A stretch of DNA of 64,000 bases from assembly GCA_910579155.1 (NCBI GenBank), contig CAJTTS010000005.1:30659-94658 (forward strand), given 5' to 3'. How positions within the stretch are numbered: the first letter of the stretch is position 1; each line of letters starts with the position of its first letter. Position numbers and translations under genes: made by a program. Below are positions 43,111 through 51,875 of this stretch, one piece after another. Below the pieces are notes generated by a model. That model ran no database searches, was not told the DNA's origin, and was given only the letters and a program-made list of their open reading frames with translations. This DNA is from an uncultured Oscillospiraceae bacterium (GTDB lineage: Bacteria > Bacillota_A > Clostridia > Oscillospirales > Oscillospiraceae).

Positions 43111-44814
43111 ATGAAACAAATGATATCCCTCCTGTTGTCCCTCTCCCTTTTGCTGTCCCTGCTGGTAGGCTGCCAGCCGCCCGCCGCAGAGTCGGAGCCG
43201 ACCGCCCCGGCGGCGGAGATGTCCTGCGCCGATCTGGTATCGGGCGTGTGGGGCGGTCTGGGAATCAGTATATCCGACGAAAATTCAGAGTATTACGGCT
43301 TTGAGGATTTGTGGGAGGACGACGAGCACATGAGAAGTCCGGAGGAGATGGCCGCTTACGTCGAAGGCGCTTACGGACTGGGGGAGGACGAATGGGAGGA
43401 AGCGTCCATTATCCGGGAGGGCGGCATGTCTGCGGTGGAGCTGTCGGCGGTGCGCTTCGCCGATGAGGAGGCCGCCAGGCACGGGGAGGAGCGCCTGAAC
43501 GAGTATCTCCACAGCCGGGAAGGGGATTTCACCGGGTATAACCCCGGCCAGGCCAAGCTGGTGTCCAGGGCTGTGGTGGTGCGGGAAGGGCTGTATGTGG
43601 GCCTGTTCATCGTGGAGGACAGCGGCTATGCCGGGCAGGTCTTTCGAGAGGTGCTCATGACCGGAGAAATGCCGGAGCCCACCCCCTCGCCGGAGCCGTA
43701 CAGAACAGACGACATCAATGAGGTGCTGGAATCGCTGCTGGACTATTACGCATACATAGGGGGCGATATATCCGGCCTGGAACGGATCGACGGCAGCGAG
43801 CCGGACCGGCTGAACTCCATCATCAAGGAGGAGTACAAGCTGGCGGATTACCCCGTGGAAGATGCCGTCATCGTCCGGGGGACGGGTGGTTCCGTCTTTG
43901 AAATCGCCATCCTGCGCCTGCCGGAGGGCCGGGATGGATTTGAATACTGCTCCGCGCTGACCCAGGACTACCTGGACGTGAAGGAAACGGAGTACGCCCG
44001 TTTTCCCGCCCAGGCCCAGATGCTGAGCGAGGCCATTGCCGCCAATCCAGTCGGCACCAATATCATCATTCTGGCGGTTTGCGGTGAATCGAGCAATGTG
44101 ATCATGGTGGCTCTGGGGCTGCTCGGCGCCAACGGATTCGTCAGTTCCCAGCGCCATTTCGACGCTTCCAAGCCGGTGGCGGACCCAGACCCCGACTATC
44201 CCGGCCGTACCCGGTTCGTTGACCCGGGCAAGGAGGACATGTCCATCTACGACACCGCCGCCATCTGCGCCGCTTGGGAACAGGGCGACCCGGCGGGACT
44301 GTCCGCCGGGGACCGGGCGGTGTACGACGCGGCGGAAAAGATACTGGGGGAAATTATCACGGACGGCATGACCGACCTGGAGAAGGAGACCGCCATTTAC
44401 GATTGGCTGGTGAACAACGTCAATTACGACTGGCGGCACCAGGACGTTATGGTGGAGACGCCCCGCACGTCCTATCAGCCCTACGGCGGGCTGGTGGCCC
44501 GGGAGGCGGTGTGCTTGGGCTATGCCACCAGCTTCCAGCTATTGATGGACCTGGCGGACGTTGAGTGCGTCACTGTCACGGGCGCGTGCTTTAACAGCGG
44601 GGAGCATCACGCTTGGAATATGGTGCGGCTCCATGACGAGTGGTATTGCGTGGACGTGACCTGGGACGCCAATTACCGGGAGCAGGGCGTATCCAGCGGC
44701 AGGGAGGAGGACTGGAACTACTTCAACGTCACCAGTGACGAGATGGGAAAAAACCACCAATGGGACTACAGCAATACCCCCGAGGCCACTGCGGAGGATC
44801 ACGGCCGGTCCTGA
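43111..44814 (+). CDS. Lipoprotein with DUF4358-like domains and a transglutaminase core
   Basis: A 567-residue lipoprotein (lipobox LLVGC). Two DUF4358-like domains follow, at about 35-190 and 200-350, separated by a PEPTPSPEP linker. A C-terminal transglutaminase-like cysteine protease fold has Cys in REAVCLGYATSFQLL, His in GEHHAWNMVRL and Asp in VDVTWDA, so the catalytic triad is complete. It may crosslink or cleave surface proteins or peptidoglycan peptides; the substrate is unknown. The ATG at 43111 gives a standard signal peptide and follows AAAGGA. Confidence 0.8.
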   Translation: MKQMISLLLSLSLLLSLLVGCQPPAAESEPTAPAAEMSCADLVSGVWGGLGISISDENSEYYGFEDLWEDDEHMRSPEEMAAYVEGAYGLGEDEWEEASIIREGGMSAVELSAVRFADEEAARHGEERLNEYLHSREGDFTGYNPGQAKLVSRAVVVREGLYVGLFIVEDSGYAGQVFREVLMTGEMPEPTPSPEPYRTDDINEVLESLLDYYAYIGGDISGLERIDGSEPDRLNSIIKEEYKLADYPVEDAVIVRGTGGSVFEIAILRLPEGRDGFEYCSALTQDYLDVKETEYARFPAQAQMLSEAIAANPVGTNIIILAVCGESSNVIMVALGLLGANGFVSSQRHFDASKPVADPDPDYPGRTRFVDPGKEDMSIYDTAAICAAWEQGDPAGLSAGDRAVYDAAEKILGEIITDGMTDLEKETAIYDWLVNNVNYDWRHQDVMVETPRTSYQPYGGLVAREAVCLGYATSFQLLMDLADVECVTVTGACFNSGEHHAWNMVRLHDEWYCVDVTWDANYREQGVSSGREEDWNYFNVTSDEMGKNHQWDYSNTPEATAEDHGRS

Positions 44815-44823
44815 GGACATAGG

Positions 44824-44858
44824 AAAACCGCCTCCCCTGTTCAAGGGGAGGCGGTTTT
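44824..44858. terminator. Bidirectional terminator
   Basis: A 14-bp perfect stem, AAAACCGCCTCCCC with its complement, around a 7-base loop. A/T runs on both sides serve the convergent transglutaminase and deacetylase genes. Confidence 0.9.
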
Positions 44859-44860
44859 GT

Positions 44861-45619
44861 TCATTGCGGCGGTAACCGGCGGTATACCTTGCCGTTTTCA
44901 GGCGTCTGGCCCCGGATGGCGAAGAGCTGCTCCACAGTGACGAAATAGAAGCCCTTGGCCATCAGCGCGTCCACCACCTGCAAAGCGGTTTCCACGCTGG
45001 CGGGGTAAATGTCGTGGAGGAGGATGATGTCTCCGTCCTGCACGTCGTCCAAAATGGCGGAGACCTGGCGGGCCGTGTTGTGATCGGACCAATCCTCCGG
45101 GTCCACCGACCACAGGATGATGGGGGCCGCCGCCCGGTCCTTGGTGGCGGCGTTCATCATGCCGTAGGGCGGGCGAAGCATGAAGTTCTCCCGGCCTAGC
45201 AGGGCGGTGAGGGTGGCGCGCAGCTCATCTACCTCCGCGCAGAAGTCGGAGGCGTTCAGCTCCGCCAGGGATTTGTGGTGGTAGGTGTGCAGGCCCACCT
45301 GATGACCCTCCCCCTCCATACGCTGGAGGAGCAGCTCGTTGCCCTCCACGTTTTCGCCGATGACGAAAAAGGTGGCGTGTATCCCCCGCTGGGACAGGCC
45401 GTCCAGCAGGGTGGTAGTGGTGGACGCCCGGGGGCCGTCGTCAAAAGTGAGGGCCACGTAGGGGCCGTCGGGAATGGTTGACTCGCCCAGGACTGCCTGG
45501 GCGGCGTCCAGCCCTTCCCAGGGCCGATATGGGAGCGTTGCCAAAGCCAGCACCGCCAGGACCAGAGCGCCCGCTTGAAGACGTTTTTTCCGGTTGGACA
45601 AGCCCTCGCCGCCTTTCAT
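44861..45619 (-). CDS. Polysaccharide deacetylase (NodB domain), membrane anchored
   Basis: A 252-residue carbohydrate esterase family 4 protein. A short N-terminal anchor helix (about 15-30) is followed by the NodB domain with motif 1 LTFDDGP, motif 2 HTYHHKSL (metal histidines), motif 3 RPPYG and motif 5 LHDIYP. It should remove acetyl groups from peptidoglycan or another N-acetylated glycan outside the cell. The ATG at 45619 has a weak ribosome site; a TTG start 7 codons later is possible. Confidence 0.85.
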   Translation of the reverse strand: MKGGEGLSNRKKRLQAGALVLAVLALATLPYRPWEGLDAAQAVLGESTIPDGPYVALTFDDGPRASTTTTLLDGLSQRGIHATFFVIGENVEGNELLLQRMEGEGHQVGLHTYHHKSLAELNASDFCAEVDELRATLTALLGRENFMLRPPYGMMNAATKDRAAAPIILWSVDPEDWSDHNTARQVSAILDDVQDGDIILLHDIYPASVETALQVVDALMAKGFYFVTVEQLFAIRGQTPENGKVYRRLPPQ

Positions 45620-45678
45620 ACGTAACTGTGGTCAGTATGACGCGCGCGGCGGGATTTTATGCGTTTTTTAAAGATTAT

Positions 45679-45706
45679 GAAGGGCCGGGTAAAATCCCGG
45701 CCCTTC
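45679..45706. terminator. GC-rich hairpin upstream of the deacetylase gene
   Basis: An 11-bp perfect stem, GAAGGGCCGGG with its complement, and a TAAAAT loop. No good T-run follows on either strand, so terminator function is uncertain. Confidence 0.4.
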
Positions 45707-45780
45707 ACTCAATGTCATTATAGAAACCGTCAAAAAATTGCCAAGGGCTGACAGCAGCGGGCAAAGAAAATATCCAGCAC

Positions 45781-46070
45781 TGTATGGATGAGAGCCCAGA
45801 CATCACGATAGAAGAGATACGGGAGAAACTGCATCTTTCTGCCAGCTATTCAACTATGGAACGAGCAATAGGCGCAATGGGCTATACGTTGAAAAAGGAA
45901 TCACTCTACGCGAGTGAGCGTAACCGTGTTCAATGTGCGGGAAAAGCGCAAAGAATGGAAAGAAACCATAAAAACTGAGATGGCGGAACACTCCTATAGC
46001 CCCGATCTCAACCCGATTGAGAAAATGTGGTCCAAGATGAAAGCCGTCCTGCGCTGCTGGAAAATCCGCC
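45781..46070 (+). pseudogene. IS630-family transposase remnant
   Basis: The frame at 45784 gives the helix-turn-helix part (PDITIEEIREKLHLSASYST, ending ESLYASERNR). A second frame near 45920-46065 gives a short spacer (REKRKEWKETIK) and then YSPDLNPIEKMWSKMKAVLR, the hallmark C-terminal motif of IS630 transposases with the last catalytic Glu. Most of the DDE domain between them is deleted and the frame is shifted, so it is dead. Its 3' end abuts the 71-bp repeat at 46071. Confidence 0.75.
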
Positions 46071-46141
46071 GAAATCCCGCCTCGCATGGCGGGAAAATTC
46101 CTCGTCAACTGGCATTCTTTGAGAGATGAAACAGGCTCTTA
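46071..46141 (+). repeat. 71-bp hairpin repeat, left copy
   Basis: This is about 92% identical, in inverted orientation, to 47971-48040. It contains the hairpin TCCCGCC/GGCGGGA (46075-46094) and ends GAGATGAAACAGGCTCTTA. The last bases overlap the stop end of the TraB-family gene. A third, more diverged copy lies at about 48081-48136. Confidence 0.7.
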
Positions 46142-47515
46142 CAGTTCCTCTACGGTATACCCCAGTGCCCGCAGGCCGCCGACGATGCCGCCCGGATCCA
46201 CCATGTGCCCCGCGCCCACAGCCAGGAAGAAGGTGTTCTCCCCTTCCCGCTCCAACAGCTTGGCAGCGTACTCGATCATGTTGGGGTCCCGGTCGGTAAA
46301 CAGCCGGGAATTCAATTCGTCTGTGCTCTCCAGCACCGCGGCTTTATCGAAGATTTCCTCAAACGCGGCCGCATCCCCGGCTTTCCACGTCTCCATCATC
46401 GCGTCCATCTGCTTCTCCTGGTACTCCATGGCCTCCTGGAGCTCTTTCTTCTGCTCCTCGGTCATCTCAAGCGTGTCGTCGATGAGGGCTAAATTTACAT
46501 AGCCGGCCAAATAAGCCTCCTGGTACTCAGGGGAGAGGGTGTCGAAGATGCTGCCTTGGAACGCATAGGTCTCCACCGCGTCGATCTGCTTGCCCGCGTT
46601 GACGGCGGCGGAATTTAAGTAGAGGTCAATGGCCATGGGCGCGCCGGTAGTGGTCTCGTCCTGGGTGGCCAGGCTCATCAGGCTATTGGCCAGCGCCCAG
46701 GGCTTGTAAGCGGCCACTGCCTCTTCAGACATACCCAAGTCGGCAAAGACCTGCACCGTCGAGGCGTACAGCTCGGGAGAGATGTGATCCTTCAGGGTTG
46801 TGCCGTCGGAATAGGTTTGCATCGCGGCAAACTCGGCCAATCCCTCCTGGTCATTGAAGTCCAGCTCAAAGATGACCGTCTGAGCGGAGGCCAAGGCGGC
46901 GCGGAGGGACTTGTGGAAGGGGTAGACATTGCTACGGTCCACGTGGACGGTACCCAGGAGATAAAGGGTATTCTTCCCGTTTGTAACCTTCCACAGCAAT
47001 CCCTGTGAGCCGGCGTCCGCCCCGTCGTACACCGCCAGCACCAGCCGCACACTCATGACCATGGCCTCCTGGTAGGTACAGGGCTGCTCCAGATTTAGGT
47101 CTCCGGCCTCATTGACGCCCTTTACCACACCCAGCTCCCTGAGAAAGGGAATCACGCCCTCATTGATACCTTCCATCTGATAGTCGGCACAAACCTGGTA
47201 GAGGGCGTTCATCACACCGCCCCGGGTGGTATCAATGACCAGAGCGTCATCGTCTGCCCCCCGCTGCGGCAGGCCCAGCAGCGCCAGCTTATCGGAGACG
47301 ATATCGGTCATGGCTGTGAGCTGATCTTGGGTGATGGGACTCTGGATGTATTTGCCATAGCCGTCGTCCATCAGCCCCAGGGCATAGGCGTCGGCCAGGT
47401 ACTCATAGGTCCAGGGGGCGGGGTTCTGGGCTGCCTCCGGCTCCGCCGCCAAGGCAGGCATGCCCAGGCAGAGGACGAGGGCCAGAGCCAGGATCGCGGA
47501 CAGCATTTTTTTCAT
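46139..47515 (-). CDS. Secreted TraB/GumN-family protein
   Basis: A 458-residue exported protein. Signal peptide KKMLSAILALALVLCLGMPA is followed by an N-terminal SLH-like helical region (about 35-165), then a TraB/GumN domain with YLLGTVHVDRSNVYPF (the GTxH motif) and a C-terminal FLAVGAGHMVDPGGIV block (the second conserved His). The family includes putative metal-dependent proteases or hydrolases with a Tiki-like fold; no substrate is known for bacterial members. The ATG at 47515 follows AAGGAGG. The gene is bracketed by inverted copies of a 71-bp repeat. Confidence 0.8.
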   Translation of the reverse strand: MKKMLSAILALALVLCLGMPALAAEPEAAQNPAPWTYEYLADAYALGLMDDGYGKYIQSPITQDQLTAMTDIVSDKLALLGLPQRGADDDALVIDTTRGGVMNALYQVCADYQMEGINEGVIPFLRELGVVKGVNEAGDLNLEQPCTYQEAMVMSVRLVLAVYDGADAGSQGLLWKVTNGKNTLYLLGTVHVDRSNVYPFHKSLRAALASAQTVIFELDFNDQEGLAEFAAMQTYSDGTTLKDHISPELYASTVQVFADLGMSEEAVAAYKPWALANSLMSLATQDETTTGAPMAIDLYLNSAAVNAGKQIDAVETYAFQGSIFDTLSPEYQEAYLAGYVNLALIDDTLEMTEEQKKELQEAMEYQEKQMDAMMETWKAGDAAAFEEIFDKAAVLESTDELNSRLFTDRDPNMIEYAAKLLEREGENTFFLAVGAGHMVDPGGIVGGLRALGYTVEEL

Positions 47516-47576
47516 ATTGGGTTCCTCCTTAAGTATGAAAGCGGTTTGATGCTGTGTAAGGGCATCATTTCCATCA

Positions 47577-47605
47577 ATTATGGACCTAAAATTGCGGATT
47601 GTCAA
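47577..47605 (-). promoter_or_regulatory. Promoter of the TraB-family gene (minus strand)
   Basis: TTGACA (47605-47600), 17 bases, CATAAT (47582-47577), about 60 bases upstream of the start codon. Confidence 0.65.
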
Positions 47606-47970
47606 CCCCGTGCGCAGACCCGCGGCACCGACCGCTCCACGCAGGCCGGTACCACGGGCAAAATATCACGCCTTTACACTCCCGGCGGGGCGCCGCTGTT
47701 TACCGCTGCGAGAACGATGAAATTGAGATGCCCGTCGGTCTGCTCAAGCCCGTAGCTGACAGAACAGTGTTTTTTGAAATATCCGCCAACCGGGCCGAGG
47801 CAAGTCCCGCCTGACCCACCGCTGGTATCCCCCGGAGGGCCGGAGCAAATCCATGTCACGAGAATTGGTCGCTGTTGCCGCTAAGTTTGAGCGTCAAAGC
47901 GACGCCTGGGGAGGTAATCAGCCGGGCCGAGCAGCGGGGGGAAGGATGTTCACACCAAGGCTGATGCGGC

Positions 47971-48040
47971 TAAGAGCCTGTTTCATATCTCGAAGAATGC
48001 CGGTTGACGAGGGATTTTCCGCCAGGCGAGGCGGGATTTC
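47971..48040 (-). repeat. 71-bp hairpin repeat, right copy (inverted)
   Basis: The reverse complement of 46071-46141, with five substitutions and one single-base gap. Together the two copies enclose a 1.97-kb segment with the TraB-family gene. Confidence 0.7.
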
Positions 48041-48080
48041 CCGGGAATAATTGCGTTTATTTCAAGAAATCACAACGAAA

Positions 48081-48136
48081 CATGGCGGGAAAAGACCCGG
48101 GAAATGGCGTTTTGAGAGATGTTAAACAGGCGCTTA
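48081..48136 (+). repeat. Diverged third copy of the hairpin repeat
   Basis: CATGGCGGGAAAA near the left end and TTTGAGAGATG..AAACAGG.GCTTA at the right match the left copy; the middle has diverged. Confidence 0.45.
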
Positions 48137-48228
48137 GGTTTTTGATGGTTGCCATAAAACGGGATGGGTACTTTTTCGAAAGTGCAAAAATGCTTAACGT
48201 AATGACATTGGCCCTCCGCTTTTAATTT

Positions 48229-49293
48229 TTAAAGAACGATGAGCTGTTTGGGGGAGTGGGTGATGTCGATGCAGCCTCCCTCGGTGAGCATAATGACGTC
48301 CTCAATGCGCACGCCGAACTTTCCGGGAATGTAGATGCCCGGCTCGGCGGACAGCAGAGCCCCGGCGGGGATGGGTTTTTCGTTCCTGGTGTGGAAGCCG
48401 GGATTCTCGTGAATCTCAATGCCCAGGGAGTGGCCGAAGCCGTGGCCGAAATACTCGCCGTAGCCCGCCTCCTCGATGACCTTGGCCCCGGCCTCGTGGA
48501 CCTCCTTGCCGGTGACCCCGGCGCGGGCGGCGGCGATGCCCGCCAACTGGGCCTTGAGGACGGTGTTGTAGACGAACTCCATCTCCTCCGAGGGCTGGCC
48601 GACAGCCACGGTGCGGGTCATGTCGGAGCAGTAGCCCCCCACCTTGCAGCCAAAGTCCATGGTGACGAACTGCCCCTTCCGGATCACGTCCGGGCCGGGG
48701 ACGGCGTGGGGCTTAGAGCCGTTGGGGCCGCAGGCCACAATGGGGTCGAAGGAGTTGCGCTCCGCGCCCTTGCGGGCCATGATGTAGGTCAGGCGGGCGG
48801 CCACCTCCTGCTCGGTGAGGCCGGGTTTGAGGAAATTCAAAATTTCCAGCAGGGCCTCGTCGGTGATGCGCTGGGCCTCCTTCATGGCGGCCAGCTCGTC
48901 GGCGTCCTTCACCTGGCGCAGCTCGGTGAGCAGGGAAGAGGCGGGGACGAATTCAGCCTCGACCGCCTTTGTCCAGCCGGTATGGTGGGCTACGGACATG
49001 TACTCCTCCTCAAAGCCCAGCCTGGCGATGTTGTTTTCCTTCACCAGCTCCGCCACTACTGTGTAATAGCTGCCGCCCTTGGGGTGCAAGCCCACCTCCG
49101 CCCCGGCGATGAGGCCCTGAGCGGACTCGATATACCGGGAGTCGGTGTAATACCAGGTCTTGCCCGGGGTGATGAGGGCGATTCCCTCGCCGTGGAAGCC
49201 CACGGCGTAGAACTCGCCGGGCTCGCTGGTGATGAGCATGGCGTCCAGGCCGCGATTCTTCAGCTCGGCGGCGATTTTTTCAAAGTGTGTCAT
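48229..49293 (-). CDS. M24-family Xaa-Pro aminopeptidase/dipeptidase
   Basis: A 354-residue pita-bread metallopeptidase. A creatinase-like N-terminal domain (about 1-125) precedes the catalytic domain. Metal ligands are visible as Asp residues in TMDFGCKVGGYCSDMTRTVA, His in FGHGFGHSLG, Glu in SAEPGIYIPG and Glu in GVRIEDV. It removes N-terminal residues next to proline in cytoplasmic peptide turnover. I chose the ATG at 49293 because GGAG lies 9 bases upstream; TTG and ATG codons up to 49308 are poorer. Confidence 0.9.
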   Translation of the reverse strand: MTHFEKIAAELKNRGLDAMLITSEPGEFYAVGFHGEGIALITPGKTWYYTDSRYIESAQGLIAGAEVGLHPKGGSYYTVVAELVKENNIARLGFEEEYMSVAHHTGWTKAVEAEFVPASSLLTELRQVKDADELAAMKEAQRITDEALLEILNFLKPGLTEQEVAARLTYIMARKGAERNSFDPIVACGPNGSKPHAVPGPDVIRKGQFVTMDFGCKVGGYCSDMTRTVAVGQPSEEMEFVYNTVLKAQLAGIAAARAGVTGKEVHEAGAKVIEEAGYGEYFGHGFGHSLGIEIHENPGFHTRNEKPIPAGALLSAEPGIYIPGKFGVRIEDVIMLTEGGCIDITHSPKQLIVL

Positions 49294-49360
49294 TTGAACC
49301 ATCTCCAATTATTCATAAAATATTCTTGATGCTCCCACCCGTTCAAAGAGCGGGGCAGTA

Positions 49361-49555
49361 TCAACTCGATTGCCAAATGAGGGCGAAGCCCATGACGGCC
49401 ACGATGACGCCGGACAGCCTGCTGAACAGCAGGTCCGCGCGGGTAGGCTCCCGGTCAGACAACCAGCCTCGGCGCAGCCACCACAGGGTGCGGGGCCAAA
49501 TGGTAAAGACTGTGCCCAGTATCATAAACAGGACACCTGCAATGAAGTCCATCAT
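49361..49555 (-). CDS. Small two-helix membrane protein
   Basis: A 64-residue protein with a hydrophobic helix near the N-terminus (FIAGVLFMILGTVFTIWP), a basic Trp/Arg/Asp loop and a second helix near the C-terminus (LSGVIVAVMGFALIWQ). It is similar in plan to the DUF6199-type small proteins of Firmicutes; no function is known. It starts 8 bp after the stop of the AP-endonuclease-like gene and belongs to the same minus-strand operon. Confidence 0.6.
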   Translation of the reverse strand: MMDFIAGVLFMILGTVFTIWPRTLWWLRRGWLSDREPTRADLLFSRLSGVIVAVMGFALIWQSS

Positions 49556-49562
49556 AGGCGTT

Positions 49563-50423
49563 TCACCCCGGCTTCCGCTCAAACCCCTGATAAATATGCT
49601 TCATGGCCAACGCGTCCTCCGCCTGGGTGCCCGCGCTCTCGCAGATGAAGGTGGGGCTCCATCCCCGCTTTGCCACCGCCTGGGCCAGCGGCGCCCAGTC
49701 CGGGCCGTAGCCCCCGCTGTCGGCAAAGGTGCGGTGGCACTTCTCGCCCCCGTTGGGGGTGAACTCGATGTGGGAGAAATGGCTGTGGAATCGGCTGGCA
49801 CGGCCGGGACCCAGCACCTGTTCCATCCGGTCCAGCATCCGCTCCATGGCCTCCGGGCCGTCGTCCGTCCCCAGGGAGCGGGCGTACAGGTGGCCGAAGT
49901 CCACGCAGGGCAGCAGCCGCTCGTCCACGCCGCACAGCTCCAGCACCTCGTCCAGATCACCCAACTGGTTGATCTTGCCCATGGTCTCCGGGCACAGGAT
50001 GATGTGGCCGAAACCCGCGCCGTCGCAGGCGGCAACGACTTCCTTCAACGAGCGCAAAGCGATATCCTGGGCCTCCCGCCGGGTGCGCTTCATCAGCGCG
50101 CCGGAGTGGATCACCACCCGTCCGGCCCCCATCCAGTCCGCCACCAGGCAGGCCCCGGTAATGTAACCGATGGTCTTTTGCAGGGCGTCTGGGTCCGGGT
50201 TGGCCAGGTTGATGAAGTAAGGCGCGTGGAGGGACAGGGAGATGTCGTGGGCCTGGGCGGCGAGGCCCACCTTCCGGGCGGTCTCCTCCCCCACGTGGAC
50301 TCCCTTGCCGCACTGGTACTCATAGCAGTCCAGGCCGATCTCCTTCAGCCAGCGGGGCGCGTCTGCCGAGGATTTGTAGGGGAAGTTTTCTGCGTTGCCT
50401 GCGGGGCCGAAGATGGCGCTCAT
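49563..50423 (-). CDS. AP-endonuclease-type TIM-barrel protein (Nfo-like)
   Basis: A 286-residue xylose-isomerase-like TIM barrel close to endonuclease IV. Recognisable metal-ligand segments are SLHAPYFINLANP (His), VVIHSGAL (His), ILCPETMGK (Glu), CVDFGHLYARS (Asp/His), FHSHFSHIEF (His) and FICESAGTQAEDA (Glu). Endonuclease IV cuts DNA at abasic sites; some relatives are sugar isomerases, so the repair role is likely but not proven. The ATG overlaps the YqeG stop by 4 bases (ATGA), showing translational coupling. Confidence 0.75.
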   Translation of the reverse strand: MSAIFGPAGNAENFPYKSSADAPRWLKEIGLDCYEYQCGKGVHVGEETARKVGLAAQAHDISLSLHAPYFINLANPDPDALQKTIGYITGACLVADWMGAGRVVIHSGALMKRTRREAQDIALRSLKEVVAACDGAGFGHIILCPETMGKINQLGDLDEVLELCGVDERLLPCVDFGHLYARSLGTDDGPEAMERMLDRMEQVLGPGRASRFHSHFSHIEFTPNGGEKCHRTFADSGGYGPDWAPLAQAVAKRGWSPTFICESAGTQAEDALAMKHIYQGFERKPG

Positions 50424-50923
50424 AGCTTTTCTCCTTTCCCGGACAGCAGCCGGAAGGGGACCTCCACGGCGTAGCGCAGATACCGCCCCGGATTGCCCGC
50501 CAGCCGGATGGGTTCCACCAGGATGGCGGAAATCCCGGCCCGGTTGCCCCCCAGCACGTCGGTGAATACCTGGTCGCCCACGATGGCAGTCTGTTCCTTT
50601 GTCACACCCATGCGCTCCATGGCCCTGTAAAAGGAGGGCCGCTTGGGCTTGCCCGCATGGCCGATGTAGGGCACGCCCAGTCCCTCGGCGAAAATCCGAG
50701 GCCGGTTTTCGTGGCGGTTGTTGGACAGCACGAACAGGGTCACGCCGTGGGCCGCCAAGTCGTCCCGCCACGCCTTCAATTTCTCGTCCGGCAGGGGTGC
50801 GCCGTAGGGGGCCAGGGTGTTGTCCAAGTCCGCCAGCAGCAGCTTGAACCCCCGGCGCTCCAGGGCCTTGCCGGTGAGCTGGTAAATATCATGGGCCACA
50901 AACCGGGCCCGGAACCATGCCAT
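50420..50923 (-). CDS. YqeG-family HAD phosphatase
   Basis: A 167-residue HAD subfamily IIIA phosphatase. The nucleophile motif is LLADLDNTLAPY, motif II LFVLSNNR, and the C-terminal acidic motif TAIVGDQVFTDVLGGNRAG. YqeG is widely conserved in Firmicutes; the physiological substrate is uncertain. The ATG at 50923 is preceded by AGAAGG. It is first in a three-gene minus-strand operon with the AP-endonuclease-like gene and a small membrane protein. Confidence 0.85.
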   Translation of the reverse strand: MAWFRARFVAHDIYQLTGKALERRGFKLLLADLDNTLAPYGAPLPDEKLKAWRDDLAAHGVTLFVLSNNRHENRPRIFAEGLGVPYIGHAGKPKRPSFYRAMERMGVTKEQTAIVGDQVFTDVLGGNRAGISAILVEPIRLAGNPGRYLRYAVEVPFRLLSGKGEKL

Positions 50924-51022
50924 ATTGATACCTTCTATTCCGCTCGGGACGAGCATATGTTTTTGCTAGGGGACCTGATCCACTATATCACGAATTTTTG
51001 CCGTTAGCAAGGGGGAACTCCC

Positions 51023-51796
51023 ATGAAAGAGCTTTTATTGGCCCTCCCCGCCGGGCGGGAGACCGGGGGGCGCAGCTACGGCCTTACCCCGGCCCATATG
51101 GCCTACCGGGTGGGGCCGGGGCCCAGACTGTTTGGCATACGCCTGCCCCAGGGGCTGCGGGGCGGACTGATGCAGGTGGACTGCGCCGGGTTCGACGGGG
51201 CGGGGGACCCGGTGCCCTGCTGCCGCCAGATCCTGGGCGAGTGCCGCCGGAGGTCCTTTCGGGGCATCGTATGCGATTTTGAGGGCCTGCCTGTGGGCTG
51301 CCTGGGCAAGCTGGTGGAAATTCTGGACCGCAACTGCGCCGCCCAAGGCTGGCCGCTGTATGTCCCCGAGTGCTACGCCCCCCACGGGCCCCAGGCCCGG
51401 GTGCTCGTTCCCTCGGCGATGACCCACGGCACCCTGAAACGCCGCCTGGGGGAGGCGGTAGAGCGGTACGGTGCGGGGCGGACCGCTCTGGCTGTGGAGT
51501 GGATACGGGAGGACTTCCTGCTCCCCGCCCGGGGCCGGGGGGAGCCGCTGAGCCGGGATAAGCTGGAGGGGCAGATGGAGCGGCTGGAACCCGCAGTGTT
51601 TTTTGACCGGGGGTTGTGTGCCCACTACTACACCTACATGGCGGGACCCCAGGCCCACTTCGTGCTGTTCGACACCCCCAAGTCCATCCGGGAAAAGCTG
51701 GAAATCGGCAAGCGGATGGGCATTGCCGCCGCCCTCCTTCCCCAGCCGGAGGTGGAGGATCATCTGGAGGAAATTTTCGGCCCCTCTGGGGGGTGA
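51023..51796 (+). CDS. Uncharacterised protein, possibly GH18-like TIM barrel
   Basis: A 257-residue soluble protein with no signal peptide. GIVCDFEGLP (residues about 84-93) resembles the DxxDxDxE strand of GH18 barrels, and the C-terminal FVLFDTPKSIREKLEIGKRMGIAAALL is like the last strand and helix of such barrels. Only this loose pattern supports a glycosidase-like fold; catalytic residues are not convincing. It starts at an ATG after GGGGGAAC. It lies just upstream of the niaR gene on the same strand, separated by a promoter. Confidence 0.5.
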   Translation: MKELLLALPAGRETGGRSYGLTPAHMAYRVGPGPRLFGIRLPQGLRGGLMQVDCAGFDGAGDPVPCCRQILGECRRRSFRGIVCDFEGLPVGCLGKLVEILDRNCAAQGWPLYVPECYAPHGPQARVLVPSAMTHGTLKRRLGEAVERYGAGRTALAVEWIREDFLLPARGRGEPLSRDKLEGQMERLEPAVFFDRGLCAHYYTYMAGPQAHFVLFDTPKSIREKLEIGKRMGIAAALLPQPEVEDHLEEIFGPSGG

Positions 51797-51803
51797 GGAG
51801 CCC

Positions 51804-51832
51804 TTGCGGTTGGGGACGGTCTGTGTTATACT
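51804..51832 (+). promoter_or_regulatory. niaR promoter
   Basis: TTGCGG (51804-51809), 17 bases, TATACT (51827-51832). A loose palindrome TTTGTCAGGACACAA starts just after the -10 and could be an autoregulatory operator; this is speculative. Confidence 0.55.
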
Positions 51833-51875
51833 TTGTCAGGACACAACACTGCCAGCGCGGAAAGGAGCCAGCCCC

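Larger units (their letters stand above)
47606..48228. other. Gene-free region with repeat copies
   Basis: No gene is supported in these 623 bases. Short open frames here have no ribosome sites or recognisable products. It contains the right copy of the 71-bp repeat (47971-48040) and a diverged third copy (about 48081-48136). The remainder looks like decayed mobile DNA. Confidence 0.5.

Noticed and set aside
47606..47970. Short open frames in the region upstream of the TraB gene
   Set aside because: None has a ribosome site, a recognisable motif or plausible composition.
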